Assembly: GCA_903813345.2 (NCBI GenBank)
Contig: CAIIXF020000001.1
Coordinates: forward strand, 2,170,001 to 2,234,000
Reading direction: 5' to 3'
Source of the DNA: Owenia fusiformis
Taxonomy: Eukaryota; Annelida; Polychaeta; Sabellida; Oweniidae
Length of the DNA: 64,000 nt
The notes beneath the pieces are model-generated. The model saw only the letters and a program-made list of their open reading frames with translations, was not told the DNA's origin and did no database searches. The first letter of the stretch is position 1, and every line of letters begins with the position of its first letter. The position numbers and the translations under genes were made by a program. Shown here piece after piece: positions 24,501-39,500 of this stretch.

Positions 24501-27500
24501 CTATTCACATTGACTTGTAATGGGTTCAGATTTTGCCGCGAAGATCTGCCCTACTCTGACGTCAGAGATTCTAGATTTGCTAATTATAATATTCATGAGC
24601 TGACTTTGGGGAAAGGTGAATAAAACACATCTTTTTTATGGTTTCTTGTTTTTGAAATATTGAAATAACCCTGAAAACTGAATTTTAATTCACTTCCATT
24701 TTGTTATCGTCTCGTATACCATTATTCTGCCCATCTAATTATAAAAAAAAATATGACTCCTTTTCCATTTTGACTGATAAGGGTACTGGATGAGCTTGGT
24801 CCATGTTTTAGCTTACAGGATTGCATTTCTCTAATTATGTTAATTATGTGAAATATATCATTTCTCATTGATTTTGAAAATAATAGGGTCTAGTTATTCA
24901 GCATCTGCGAATTATTGCCATTTATACCCCCTGGCTACTTTATGAGGGGGCACTATGATAATCATCAATTATTTCTGTTATATACCTTCAATAACATTCA
25001 TATTTCTAGGGATTATGTATATACCTATAATTACTTGCTATGCCAAGTTTGATAATGATTGGTCAAGTGATTGCCATAACAACACAACTTAAGTGCGAGA
25101 AATTGTAAATATTTTGGATAAATCTACCAGATCTTTAAAAGGTACACGACAAAGGTAAAAAAAGGCCATAACAGGGTCAGTAATTGATTAAGTAAACTGA
25201 ATGAACTTTTTTTGTTACAAATAATGTCAAATCTGCTTTCTTTTGTTTGTACTACATGTATGGTGTCATGATTTATGATCTTCATTGTTAATTACCTGCA
25301 AAGTGTACTTGTAAGAGATTGTCCCATTATTTCCACATTGTTATAACTATTTATCACATGATCAAAATTATGTATCTGATTGCCTACTCAAAGGTGGGCC
25401 TAATTTTTTCCTCATCTTGCACTTATAACAATGTGGCACTGGATATCTCCAAAGGGAGATGAAATCCATTGAAATGGACCTCAGAAATGAATTCCTTGTG
25501 AAAAATTTAGAAAGATAGTATACTTATCTCAAAACCTGTAAAAAGTGAGTTATAACAATGTGGAAATAATGGGACGAAATATATACACGTATGCCTGTGA
25601 ATCAAGTGTATGGTGTTCATCGTGTCTTTAATATCTTAAGGTTGTAGGATTGCATCGGATTTGCCATAGACTAAACACAAAGTAATCTCCATTTTATGCT
25701 TGATCTATTTCACTCTGAGTTGTACAATATGGTAACATTATAATCAATACAGAACTATATGCAGATATGTACATTTTGGTAATGGCACAATCAGTGCTAG
25801 CACAATCAAGTTATTACATTTTCCTCTCCTTAGAGAAATGTCTTTAATGATGATGTTTTACTAAAAACACGCAATTAATGTCATATAAGCAGGTTTTTGC
25901 TTGTATTGCTGAAATAATAATTAAGCAATCATATTGCTGTCTTTAACACAAAAGTAATTGTTTTTAAAAACTGAATCGTCATCTGTTATAATGCACTTTT
26001 CACATAGTCACTTTTAGGCTATTCATAGTTGAGTCTCTTAGGTGGATAGCGAGTCCTTGTAGGGTAGCGTTTCTCTGTCTGAGGTAACGGCTGATCTCCA
26101 CTAGAAGTATCTTCAGCGCCAACTCCAACTGGTACTCGGGTATGAGGCGATTCTGGTTGATCGGTGGATTTTAGATTTTGATTATCTAAACCCTGTGAAC
26201 AACTGTAGGTTTGAACAACCTGTACCCTTTGGTGATTCAATAACTGGAATTGGATTGGACAGAACTGATGCTGGGGAGATAACTGGTTGTGTTGGTTGAA
26301 CTGGTACAACATAATCACTGTATGATTCTAGATTGGTGACAGGAGTCTTTGATACTAAATCAGGCTCACCCGAAGAACTGATAATGTGATCAATATGAAT
26401 ATACCGATTTTTTCCTAACACACTGACAATATAGTTTAACAAACCACATCGTTTTACTACTTTGCCTTGTAACCATTTCTCTTTTCCTCCTTTTGGATTT
26501 TTGACAAAAACTACCTGACCAATTTGGAGTTCTCGCAATTTCTTTCTGCCTTTATCATGCTGAATTTTTTGTGAATGCTGTTTTTTCTCAACATTCTCAG
26601 TCAAATTTGGCCTAATCAAACTTAGTCTTGTTCGCGGTTCACGTTTCAAAAATAGCTCAGCAGGTGTTCTATTTGTAGTGGTTTGAGGCGTGATCCGATA
26701 TTTGAACAAAAATTCAGATAGCCTATGTGAAACATCTCGTTTGTCAGATACGTCTAACACTTGTTTTAGAAGCGCGCTTTTAACAATTTGAACGCTTCTT
26801 TCTGCAGCGCCATTTGTGGCTGCATGATATGGCGGAATAAGTATGTGTGTGATACCATTTCCCTGAATGAAGTTCCTGAAGGAATCACTTATTCCTTTAA
26901 AGTGGTTAACTGTGTGTCAAAACGCAACATATTGATGCAAGAAAAATTAAAAAAGCAAGGATGGAAGGGGTTGAAAATCAGGAAAACATTTCAGAAAAAA
27001 CATGTGGGTGGGTTATTTGCATCTACCCTGTCTCAAAGTCGAAATTATTTTATCATCTTTAGAAGTGATTTTCCTGGAGGTAACACATTCGCCTAACATA
27101 TGCACCTGTTTAAATCCCCAAGAAATGGCCGAAATCAAACATATGACTGTCCAAAATCTGTTGCGCTAACTTCCCTCCTCCTTTTGGTAGTATATTCACA
27201 ACATCTATCTATTTTACATGTATTCTGTGTTTTCCAGCATGACTCAGGAGCCATGTATGGGGGGGGGTTGTTAATTTTGAGATCTTTGTAAAGTATAGCT
27301 TTATTATACTCAAATGAAAGGCAATTTAGAGTAGATTGCAAATATTGTATTGCTTTTCTGATTCAGACATCCTAAAATTCAAAATGGCCCCTTAATCTGG
27401 TATTTCGCAATAATTTTCTGATCTTTTCAAAGTATGACTATATATAATACCCAAAATTGAAGAAATTTTAGAGTAGATGACAATGATGGTGTTGTTTTTC

Positions 27501-30500
27501 AGATTCTTGCTTCAGAAAATTCAAAATGACTGCCTGAAGCATGAACTCACTATTACTTAGATATCTCTCCAAAGTATGGTTACATTTTACTATACTATAT
27601 CTCAAATATTGTATTGTCTTTGTGCCTTTGAAACTCCTAAATGGTCACCCAAATGCTTAAACCGGAAATTCTGATATATCTCTAATGTATATCTCTAATA
27701 TCTGCCAATTTAATCAAGGGTAGAGAATATGGTAAATATTATATTGTGACATAAACAGATTCATGAATATAGCGTTCGTTAGGATTTGCTACTCTGTGGA
27801 GTTACCAATTTCTAGCAGCAATACTTTACAGGGTTTTTATACTCACCAGGTAACATTTACTATTAACTCACCAAGTAAAACTTTACTCACCATTTAAGTT
27901 ATGAGTTCAGAGTTTTATGATAAATAATAGCTGAGGGATATTTGCAAACATTTTTGGACAGCTTTATTTTTTTTGACTGGGAATATTGTTGGACCCCACA
28001 TTCCTCGTTTTACATTAGAACGATATGAATTTTACTGATAGATTGTGGATAAGTATGCCCATCTCCTCAGTTTTTTCCTCTCATTTAAAAAAAAGATCTC
28101 TTTTTCTCATTTTAACCATATAAAAGGGGTATGGAAAATTGACATATCCCATGTTATTTCCCCATGGGGAAACTCATACGGTCCATTTTTTATATCACAA
28201 TTAATACAAATGGTGACATATTGTTATAGTCTCCAACTTTTTGTGGACAAGTATTGGTAGGCGGTGGTCGGCGTCTGTAACGAATTTGCAGGTGGTGAGA
28301 TTTTGCCTTGTTTCAAATGGGATAATATCTCTAAAATTAGGCTTTCTATACCATTTTACATTTTCAGGAGCTTTTAGATCTCTTCTTGTTTGAGATATAT
28401 TGTATTTATGAAATAAAAGAAGATGAGAGAAATAAGATCTTCTTTAATGAGGAAAATATTTCTGAAAAACTAAGGAGGTGGGCTACTAATCAATGACCTA
28501 TTGGTTTAAAATAAATGACATTTTTATTATTTTTTGTGCTCAAGTTGTTTGCAATACACTTTCTGTTCTTATCCCACCGAACGAAGTTCGAGGGGGATAT
28601 AGAGAAGCCGTCCGTATAGGCTTATGCCTTATGAGTGTAGGACCTCTGCTCGAGAAGGATTTTTCAATATGGCTGCTCAATTTAAAATGGCCACCATTTA
28701 TCGCAAAAAATGTAATCGTTGATAACTCAAATACAAGTTGACGGATTTGGTTCAAATTTTATATGCTGATGCCTAGGGACAAAGGAGTTTCGCACAAAAA
28801 TAGATTTTCAAGATGGCCGCTTAATTTCAAAATGGTGGCCATTTTTCGTAAAAATATGTAATCTTTGATAACTCAAATACCAGTGAACGGATTTGGTTTA
28901 AATTTTATATGATGATGCTTAGGGACACAGTAGCTACGTTCGACAAAAAATTTTCAAGATGGCCACTTAATTTCAAAATGGCGGCAAAAAACGTAATCTT
29001 TGATAACTGAAATACTAGTGAACAGTTTTGGTTGAAATTTTATATGATTATGCCTAGGGACACAGTAGCTCTGTTCAAGAAATAATTTTCAAGATGGCGG
29101 CTGAATTTCAAGATGGCGGCCAATTTTCGTAATAAACGTAATCTTTGATAACTCATATACCAGTGAACGGATTTGGTTCAAATTTTATATGATGATGCCT
29201 AGGGACACAGTTGCTATGTTCGACAAAGAATTTTCAAGATGGCCGCTTTATTTCAAAATGACGGCAATTTTTCGTTAAAAAAACATAATCTTTGATAACT
29301 CAAATACCAGTGAATGGATTTGGTTCAAATTTTATATGATGATGGCTAGGGACACAGTTGCTTTGTTCAAAAATGAATTTTCAAGATGGCCACTTAATTT
29401 CAAAATGGTGGCCATTTTTCGTAAAAAAAACGTAAAATTGTTTGAATCAGACTGTAATAATGAATCATTTCTCTTGTATTTCGGATCTACTCTGTCTCAT
29501 TTGTTAATAAAAAATGCACTTTTCTTTGTTGTTACCATTTATTGCATTATTTTTTTTGTTTCATATTTATCCATAATATAAGTGTGTCAAAAATGTGGAT
29601 TTTCATGTTCGATTTTACCAATGCAATATTCTACTATTTATGGAACCTTTAACTCTTTCGACTGGGAATTAGCAAATTTGCTACATTGCTAAGGTCGGTA
29701 ATTAATTTCCTGAAAATTGTCTACTTTTGACCGATTTTATTCAAACAGTCATAACTTTTTATCTAGCTATCAGATGTTGATGAAATTTTCAGTACATGCT
29801 GTCAATATATTGTTCTAACATTTCAAACCATAGACTAGCATATTAGTAGCATATAGACTAGCAATTACATCATTGATCATGATATCAATGAGAAAAATAG
29901 AATAAAATTAAATAATATTCTATGTGATAATAAAAATAAAATAATACCATCCAAAAATCCAAATTAAATCATAATTTTTACCTCGTTTTATCAAGTATCG
30001 TTTCTACTGTCCAAATCATTGAATATTTGATCAAAATTGTCCTCAGTAGCCCTAATACACATGAGAGTTCGAGCTCTAGCAGCAGCCATTTTAAATCCCC
30101 TTTTCTTTATTTCAAATAATATCAGAGAAAACATAGGTTTATTCTATGAAAAAGTGACGAAATATGATAAACTTCCTGTTACATTTATGTTTCATCCAGT
30201 ACAAACATAATCCACTAGGTTAGACATAGCCTGACATCTATAAATGCAACGAAAAACTTATTAGCGTAGTACGTGTATAAAAGTCGACTGTAGTCGACAT
30301 CCCGCACTTACCAATAGGATGAATTAGTCGACGTCCCGGTCAAAAGAGTTAATCTCAGATTTAAGAGATGTCTTGGTGACAAATAAGAATAGATTAGGGA
30401 AGAGAAATCCTAACATCTGACTTAAAATAAAAAGATGTACTGAAACTTCAAGTGCTAGAAAAAGAATTTTTTATGATAGCATGTCACATCATAAGTATTC

Positions 30501-33500
30501 ATTTTGGCAAAAATGAGATAATACTTCTCTTCTATTTCCTGGTAATTTCTATCATAGTATTTCTAAAATAACAAGAAAGTACAGTATAAGTAGTATAAGT
30601 TTCGTTAGGTGGGATTTGCTACTCCATGGAGTTGCTGTTTTTCTAGTTAATAGTATAATTAGAAAAATAATGATGTTTCCCTTTTTGTAGGTCCTCCAAG
30701 TAAGATATTTGTGAAACAACAAGGTGAGATTGAGCTGGAGAATAATGGTATCCCTTCTTTAGATGTTGAGGTACAAGACATTGCAGGGAACCCTACTGCT
30801 CAACCTAAACTCAATGTTGTATGCAAGGTAAATAGTCAGAAGTCATACATACTCTATTGTGTTTGTATTCGTTAATGTATAAGTTCAATCAATTCCCTTG
30901 ACTATGCATTGTATAGTATCAACCCCCAAATTCTACAATTTATTAATATATTGTGATGTCACTTATATTTAGAATGATATAGTATTACTTAAATATTTGT
31001 ACATAAATCCAACTTGTACACATTACGAATTTCAATTTTATTTTATTTTAGTTTCAAGGAGTGCCAGGTCTCCCAGTATATACAGTGGACTGCTCCAATA
31101 CAGGGGGTGGCACTCTGACTGGTGATCCTATACAAATCAAACACATGAAAGGAGAACAGAAACTCATAGCAAAAATAGAATTACCTGTAAGTGAACTATT
31201 GATTAATTTATAATTTTATTTGCTGTTATTGGTGTTAGTAAATCTAGAGAAATGTGTGATGCCTTTAACTGCTTTCTAAACCAGTGTATTTCCTAAGGAA
31301 AAATTGCTTGCCGGACATACGGACCTGTGATTTCAGAATATCTCTGGTCCGTACCATCGTTTGCCGGACATACGGACCTGTACTTTTAAAACATGTCCAG
31401 TCCGTATCAACATCAATCAGACCGTAAATAAATTGCATTTATAAGGGATTTTCTAATGCCTCTAAAGTTTTGAAACATCGGATAAGCCTTCAAGATCAGC
31501 ATCACAGCCCTACTGATCAATAATATAAGCCACTGTCATTCTACTCTAAATCAGAACCAGAGCCATATAGGCTCTACTATGATCTCCCGAGACCGCTTTC
31601 ATTTGGAATTGTACCAAGCGTAACTCTAACTCCGCCTAGTTTGCACCTCTACGATGGAGCTTTGCGCTTGGTTGAAAACATTTTTAGAAAAAATGTTTAA
31701 CAAATCTCAACTCATCACCAATTAAGGTTATCTCGTCCCAAGACTATCTCTACGTTCTAGTCTTGCGAACGTCTTATTCTTTTGTCTGTACGATTACAAC
31801 ATGGGAGAATTTTCTACGCTACTTACACTTAAGATACCTATTTCAATAGATTCCTTGGTATTTTAGCTTTCTTTTTGTGTAGTTGAATCCACAATTGTGT
31901 GGGTTTATCGGCAGAATGAAGAGGTTTTCGTTTTTGATAGCAATATTTGCGTGTAATATTTAACTTATTTCAACCGTCAAATTCCTCCATTCAGTTCCCG
32001 GCATGCACTAGTCATAAGGAAAATCCCTGGGGAATTCCCCTTCCGACATTTTGAAAATTGCTGATATATTTCCGATGTAAAAACTAAAATCTCTTCGTTC
32101 TGCCGATAAACCCATACAATTGGCGATCTAACAACATAAAAAGAATTCTAAAATACTCTGGAATGTATCGAGGTAGGTCATTTAATAGTGCAATGCGTCG
32201 TTCATTCTCCGACATTGTAGAAAGACAGGCTTACCAATGATACCGGCGTACGACCACAATCTAAAGGGGTCGTAGGATGCGATAACAATTAAGGAATCCT
32301 AAATACATAAACATAACGCTAATTAATTCAACTCAAAACATAAGCAAAGTAAAAGAACATGAAGTCAACTACCTTGGAGAAGATGTGTATGAAGTGGAAC
32401 TGACACATAACCATCAGTATTTGAGTTATATTGTGCAAATTATCCTTGCCGATAAACCGGAAGTGAAAATCGAAAATGAAATTTCTTTATAATCTACATG
32501 ATTTGGTGTCTTTGAACAGGTAAACTATAACAATTATTAAATGTTTATGGTCAGGATCGTTAATATGATTTTAAGCAGAGTTTCAGCTCCCCTAGGAACC
32601 CGCAGGTGTCCTACGTTTACGAAATTAATGACAAAAGTCAAGAGAATAAATGTATGTCAAAGATTATAGGGGATTCCCCTTGTGCATGACCTTCACGCTG
32701 TTGCCAATATTACAAAACAACGATCCGAAATTTACCTCTCGTCTTGAAAACAAAATTTATTTGAAACATTTATTTAATTTTTTGCATTAATCAGAGTTGT
32801 CATTAGTATAGTGTGGAAAAGTCAGCTTCCAATCGTCGGACATGACTTGGAAAGTATGTTCACATGTCCAGTTAAGCCATCGGTCACGCGGTCCGGTAAT
32901 TTTCAATTTTTATAGGACCGTACGAAAATTGGTCGGTGTGGTCCGACAGTCCGGCGCTTAGGAAATACCCTGTTCTAAACATTCCAGAGCTCAGTTTATG
33001 ATATCAGCTTATATTTCAGAGATATTCAACAAAATGTCTTAGAACTTCTCTGCAACCTATCCAAAATGTCCATAATTATACACCTGATAAGAAAAAATAT
33101 TAATAAGGAATATGATTCATGTTGCACAAGAGGTGACTTTGGTAACAGAGGTGGGTGAAGATTCTTTTGATAACTAGATTTGGTATATTGACTAAAAACA
33201 TTAAATCAGTGGGAAGGTTGATTGTCAAGGAGCCAATGATTGGTTCTTCTTTGCTTGAACTCTTTCTGCCCTCCCCAGGGAATGATGAGTTGACCTTGCT
33301 GGGTGTGGTGGCTAATAACTACAAGGGACCCAATCGTAATGTTGATACCAATATTGTTGCAGGGTGTTAAAGGTGTTAACCCGACTGAAAGGATCCTAAG
33401 AGTGTTACCCAGCAGTCGACCATCTACCCTTATACTGACCTACACAGGGGAGGATGAGCAAGTTGTGGCCATCAAGAATAACCAAGAGTTGCACCGGACT

Positions 33501-36500
33501 GCAGGGGACTACCTTAAGGGATTAGGTAAGTTATCGGTATGATACTGTACTCCTGGTAATTTATAACGCTATGATATTTCACTGCTGTAAATTTTCTCTG
33601 ATTTGTGATTCAATAATAAATTCTATATTCTCTTCTTCAATGTTTTTCTTCAAATGAGTTATGTTCTTTTACTATTTAGCCTGTCGGCAAGCAAATCAAA
33701 TATATTATTACAGTATTCTATAAGATATTGATCTTTGCTCACAAATTGTGATTACATATATGTAATTTGTTGTCATTTGCTTCTTAAATGAGTCACTGTT
33801 TTCAGCATTCAAAGTGAAAGATGAGGCAGGGAAGGATATTGATATTGACAAAAAATTAGCTGATAAGATTAAGGTAAATCAATTTATGAAGTTGAAAAAA
33901 TGTGTAGTGAAAAGGTGTTTTGTTAAGATATTATCAAAAGTCTGTTAAAACGTTTCTTTATTTGTTTTGTTATAAATCCTGAGATATGCCTGTTTAAAAT
34001 ATGCTTATCTTTCATTGAAATTTTCACCAATCGATGGTTTTCAGTAGTTAAGCATAGATGACCCTGGTTATTTACTTAGTAATACTTGTTCTCACAGGTA
34101 AACTGGACATCCCTGAAAAACTTAAAGGAGTTTATTCTGAAGGGGACCTTACCTGATGTTCGTGTCCCAAACTCAAGTGCCGACAGCAAATATTGCCATA
34201 TGAACTTCACAGATGGTTCAGGGCTTGACTTCTCATTTACAATAAGGTTAGTTATCTTTTGAAGAACATGTCTTGTATTGTCATCTACACTCTTAAATTA
34301 AGAGTTTAGTATCATATTTCTTTGATCTTGCCAAAATATTCTGCTACATTCGTTCAAATACAAAATAACATGCATAAACACCTGCCAGGGGGTTGGGCCT
34401 TCATGAAATTAGTTCCTCAAAAATAAAACAATATGAACCTGTTTATTTCTCCAGATCTGAACCTGGTAAAGCTGCTATCATGAAGTCCAAGTTTGTTGGG
34501 GGTGTAGCAAGTGTCCGGATAGGGGATGTGTTGAACTCTCAAATCCACATAGTAGTCAAGGACAAATATGGAAATGAAGTAAAACAGGTAGGTACAATGA
34601 TGGTATTGTGAATTTCTAGTATAATGAAGTAATTTAAAGCATAATTTTACAATCAAAAGAGTCTGACATTGGCTGGCTAAAAGTACACTAGTGAGATCTT
34701 TGACTCACGGTTACATTTACATGATTTTGTGTTTACTGGTAACATGCATATTAGTCGTCCTGCTGAATTCATTTACTTTAATATTGTCTTTGTTCATTCC
34801 CTTATCTATTTCTCAGTCCAGACTCTTACAAGGATTGTTTTTGCTGCTATGAACTATTTAAAACCTTTAACTAGATGTATGTAATAGTCTATCCATACTG
34901 TCTTGATGTTGCTGAGAAATAAACACATACATTGCATAACATAGTACCAGTTACATACATACAGTTGATATGATCATATTGCAGCTCCCCCCAGAGGCTG
35001 CCAATGAACTAGAGGTCACTGGCGATGGTCTCAATGTTCCTGAGGTGGAGACATCTTCAAAGGTAAACTATTATGGATTACTAATTCATATAAGATTATA
35101 AAATCAAAATCATTTCAGTTCATTGTATTTATACAAGAAATGCAATGTACGCATGATCATACAGGCATCAATTGTATCGTCAATTTGCAACATTTTGTTT
35201 TAGGGCAGTTGTTTTGTTGTGACGGGTGTAAGATTTGAGGGTGGTAATCTAGGACTGCGTGAGGTGACATTTACCTGGAGGGATATAACAGACTATGTGA
35301 GGGTTCAGCTGCAGCCAGGAGCACCTTCCAAGATTATATTACCTGGTTGGAACATGGAACAGGTACAACTTAATCATTCTGAATGTTCTATATTCTGAGA
35401 GCGAGTTCTAAACTCCATTTCATTTTGATTTCGCTTCAGGCCTTATTTGGAGAAGCAGTTGTCTAGTTAGTTAAATTGAAACAAGGATCGAATCATATGC
35501 TAAGGGCTGATGTGAAAAAATCCACCGAAAAAAACACACTTCACCTTGGTGGGAATCAAAGGCACAACCTCCCGATTAAATCCAGCGTTCTAAAACAATT
35601 GTGACACATGCTGTATAGTGTACATTTTGTATATGTATTTGAACAATGATGTGGAGATTTCATTATTTAGCCCCATTTGTTTATATTCAGCCATTATCAG
35701 TGACTAATCTCAAGAAGTTATCTACTCCAATAATGGTTCAGTTGACTGACAAATCTGGTAACCCAACACATGAACCAAACCTAAGAGTGCAGCTTGCTAA
35801 AGATGTCGGCCTCAAGGTATGTAGGGGGGTGTAGGCCAGGGGTTTGATGTTACAACTATTATTATTCATACGTCGAAATAGGATATTATATACCTCACTG
35901 TAATCTACATAAAGTTTGTCCATTTAATGAAATTAAGTTGATATGTGATAACAGGCATATCCCCACAATATCAATAATATCTTTCTTTGAGGTAAGTTTA
36001 AGTTATTTTCATGAATACATTCCTGATATTTGAAAACTCTCATAATATTTCCTCATTGTAAAGATAACATTTACATGTATTATTAACCCGGAGCTTGTGC
36101 TGAGGACTTGAGAGAAACTGGAGAGGTTAAGCTATTTGCATTTATAATCGAAACTGAACCTGTACATATCACTCGACCATATACAAATTCATGTAGCCTT
36201 CTCATATAAATAGCCGTTCAAATCCAGTGTTTGTTTAGACTACACCATAGCGTGTAATGATTCTATAGTATGTCATTGATGCGGTTTTATAGCTGGTTTT
36301 CTAATACATATTTTAAACGAGCTCGTTTCGTAAGATTTTTGGCGCTAAATCATGCATGACATACATCATCGTGTTCAGCAAGAATTCAACTGTGCATCGA
36401 AATCAAAATTGACAGCATAGTGTTCAATAGACATGAGTAAAATGGTTCCCGTTGACCCAAATCTCCCGTTCTAAACCCGAAACTCTAAGCTGAAAGAGTA

Positions 36501-39500
36501 TCTGAAGTAGACTAAGCGCGCATAAAACTATGAGCGCTCGATACATTCCTTTGTTAATTTTTGTACTTTGCGTTCACGGTTACGTTGTGAAAAACATCGT
36601 TAGCTTAACCTCTCCACTGATGAAAACAACTACAGACAAGATCCAATGTTGTCTTCATCTATCAATGAAAATATCAGCTAGACTATTTCTATAGATGACT
36701 AGTTTAATGTCTATCGATGATTAACCCTTTGGGACCTGGATGAATCAGCTCATGCAATATCTTACTTGAATGATTCTATGATTGAATTTTCAGTTGACTC
36801 CTGCGCCCATACCATTAAAAACTGATGCAAAAGGTTGTGCTAACTTTGGACAGCCCTGTGTAGAGGGAAAAAGGTAGACACAGTCTCTATTATGTTTATA
36901 GTCTCTGATGTATTAGTAAATTAAATGAAAAACTATAAATTATATTGATGAAATAAATTGTTGAGATATGTTATTGACTTCATTTCAAAATGCACAAAAT
37001 GCATAAAAATAGTTGCATCTTATAGAAATTCTATATTTGTTTTATCAAAGCAATTGTTCATTACATTGTTTTACAACAAGTAAATGGCAAAGTTTGTTTG
37101 CAATCTACCAGAATCATTTCCAAAATTTAACTTTATTGTTCAGTTTATATGCACATGTTGCTTCATTTACTCCAGAGGGCTATATGAAGTGCAGCCCAAG
37201 GCATTTATAGGAAGAAATTGTATATCAGGACCCAAGATCAGAATAAGTATTCAGCCAGATTCATCTAAACCTTCAGAATTGGTTGTGGAATATGACAAGA
37301 ATGTAGAGTTCAACATTGGGGGAGTTCTCCCAGGTTAGTTTCAATTTATTTTATGTTTCGTTTTTTCTACATGGAGTTTTCATGTGTTTAGAATATTTTA
37401 AATTGTGATCTTTTGTACATATTTTGTGACTCATTGGTCTAAAAAACATCACATATGAACAAGTATATCACTGTGATTTCCTTCAAATATTGTTATACGA
37501 GTAATGAACAAATTTGATAATATGCTTGTGGTTTCAATGCGCACTGTGTATTTGTTTTATATGGCAACATTAAGAAATAGGAATGGTGATAATTGCGCAC
37601 TTTTGTGGAGTAAACTAGTGCTTGATTTTTGATTAACCGTATCTAACTGGAGTAACTAATCCTAATTGATATACTTTAATGAACTTCCAGATTATGTAGT
37701 AAAGGTGCTATCTGAAGATGACACTCCTATGAACACAGCAAAGACATCAGCATTACATATGTACATGTGGCCAAAACCATATGCCCAAAAGTCAGAAAAG
37801 ATCCCTCCATATGTAAGTGTTTTTATGAAGACCAAAAGTGATTTTTATAACCTACAATAAATTATAATGTTAAACTTGTGTAGATATCAAGGACTTTTAA
37901 GTCATATGTTTTGGAAACATTGGATAATAAATCGACTGCAGTTTCTTCATCTAGATAGTTAAATGGTGTTTATTTGTGCATACACTGAATTTAATACTTA
38001 TATTAATTTTGCAGGCTTTGAAACAGTCCCCAGACCCCAGAAGAAGGAATGATGAAGGTGGAGTCTTTAGGTTCAGGTTAGTTTGCATTCATTATTTCAT
38101 TTACTAAAATAAACTCACAATATGTTCCATGGTTGAAGACTTCATTAAGGAAGAATTATCATTCACTTAATTCAATCTTCCAGTTTGGTTTAGTTTCAAT
38201 ATTGTTGCTTATAGGCTGAATCCTGTCCAGTTTTTTAGAAATCAGAAATTCTAATTAGGCAACATGCTGAAGGGTAAAAGGTCTTGCAGAAGTAATGTTT
38301 AACAGTTGATATACTTTATTTTTACATTTTCAGAGAGAGGAAAATCCCTGAGAAAGCAGTACCCCATTGTATTGTGTTCAGTTACCAGGATGGCAACATT
38401 GACATCCAGACCAATCAGATCATGATTAATATTAACCCCGGACCTCCTGCTAAATTGTGCCCCAATGAGAACATGGGAATGCCAGTGGTGTCCAATGCAA
38501 AGAATAAAGATCTGAGATGCGTTTTCAAAAGTTTAACATTGAGCATCCAAGTAAGTTTTTTTCATAATTTGGTGTCTAATTTCAGTGTCTGTAACATGCT
38601 GGTTAAATTACTTGGCAGCCATTTTGAATTTGGTTGTAGCTTGTTTGGAATAAACGCATGTAGTGACTGAGGTACCTTTTGTTTCTAGGACACCTATGGT
38701 AACCAGGTTGGTGGTGACTTAGATGGCTCGGTTACCATTGAGATCATAGGAGACAAGAAGACCAGTGAGATTCCTCTGTTCCAGGGCAAGTCTAATACTG
38801 TCACATGTGCCATGACCAAGGGGACTTCATGTATACAGGTGAGCATTTGGAAACACAGTAACACCTGTCTAATTTAAACACCACTTGGGCTGGCCAAAAT
38901 TGATAACATTCGCAGATTTTTGATTTGAATTACATGAAAAAACTGTTAGAATGGTATTTTGATAATATAGAGAGATGGTTGGGTATGCCAATTTCATTTT
39001 TCATGCACATGATTGAATATATGGGTGACCCATATTATTTGGTAACAAAACACAACCAAAATATTATTTCATGTTTTTATTAATATTCAATATTCAACTC
39101 CTGAATGTATTATTAGCCCTCCCTGAAGGGCTATTTTTAATAAGAAGTTGAAAATACTAGTGACTAAAGTGTGAAAATTGTCAAAAGTTAAGAGCAATTG
39201 CAAATAACACATATGTAGACATTTTATTTATAAAGTGTATTTGAAACACTTTATTCCATTTCTCCTAATTTCTTCTTTTACATGTTCCCATAGAGGGGTT
39301 TGTATTGGCCCAATCTCATATGAAACTTAAATTTCAACCCAGGACTGATTTAGATGGGAAGTGAGGAACATATAGTGCATACATGATTTGATTTTACTTT
39401 GTAGAATATTTACTTAGAGGAAAACAGTCCAGGAAAGGATAACCACCAATACACACTCCGCTTCACTGTTAAGTGTGCCAGCATACCTAAGAATAAAGCC

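Larger units (their letters stand above)
1089..30690 (+). other. 29.6-kb SMCHD1-like intron hosting an antisense gene and many repeats
   Basis: This is defined by the phase-matched exons at 1016-1088 and 30691-30827. It contains the antisense NERD-helicase gene, one LINE, several DNA-transposon-like inverted repeats, a gypsy fragment and several tandem arrays, each listed separately. In 1851-4888 I see no gene, only AT-rich sequence with three TGACGTCA palindromes (near 2353, 2777 and 4144). Confidence 0.85.

Noticed and set aside
33155-33362. Open frame upstream of an SMCHD1 exon ([17 protein letters not shown])
   Set aside because: A CCCCAG acceptor precedes it, but the exon starting at 33363 already fits in phase and conserved sequence, so this is best read as intron.
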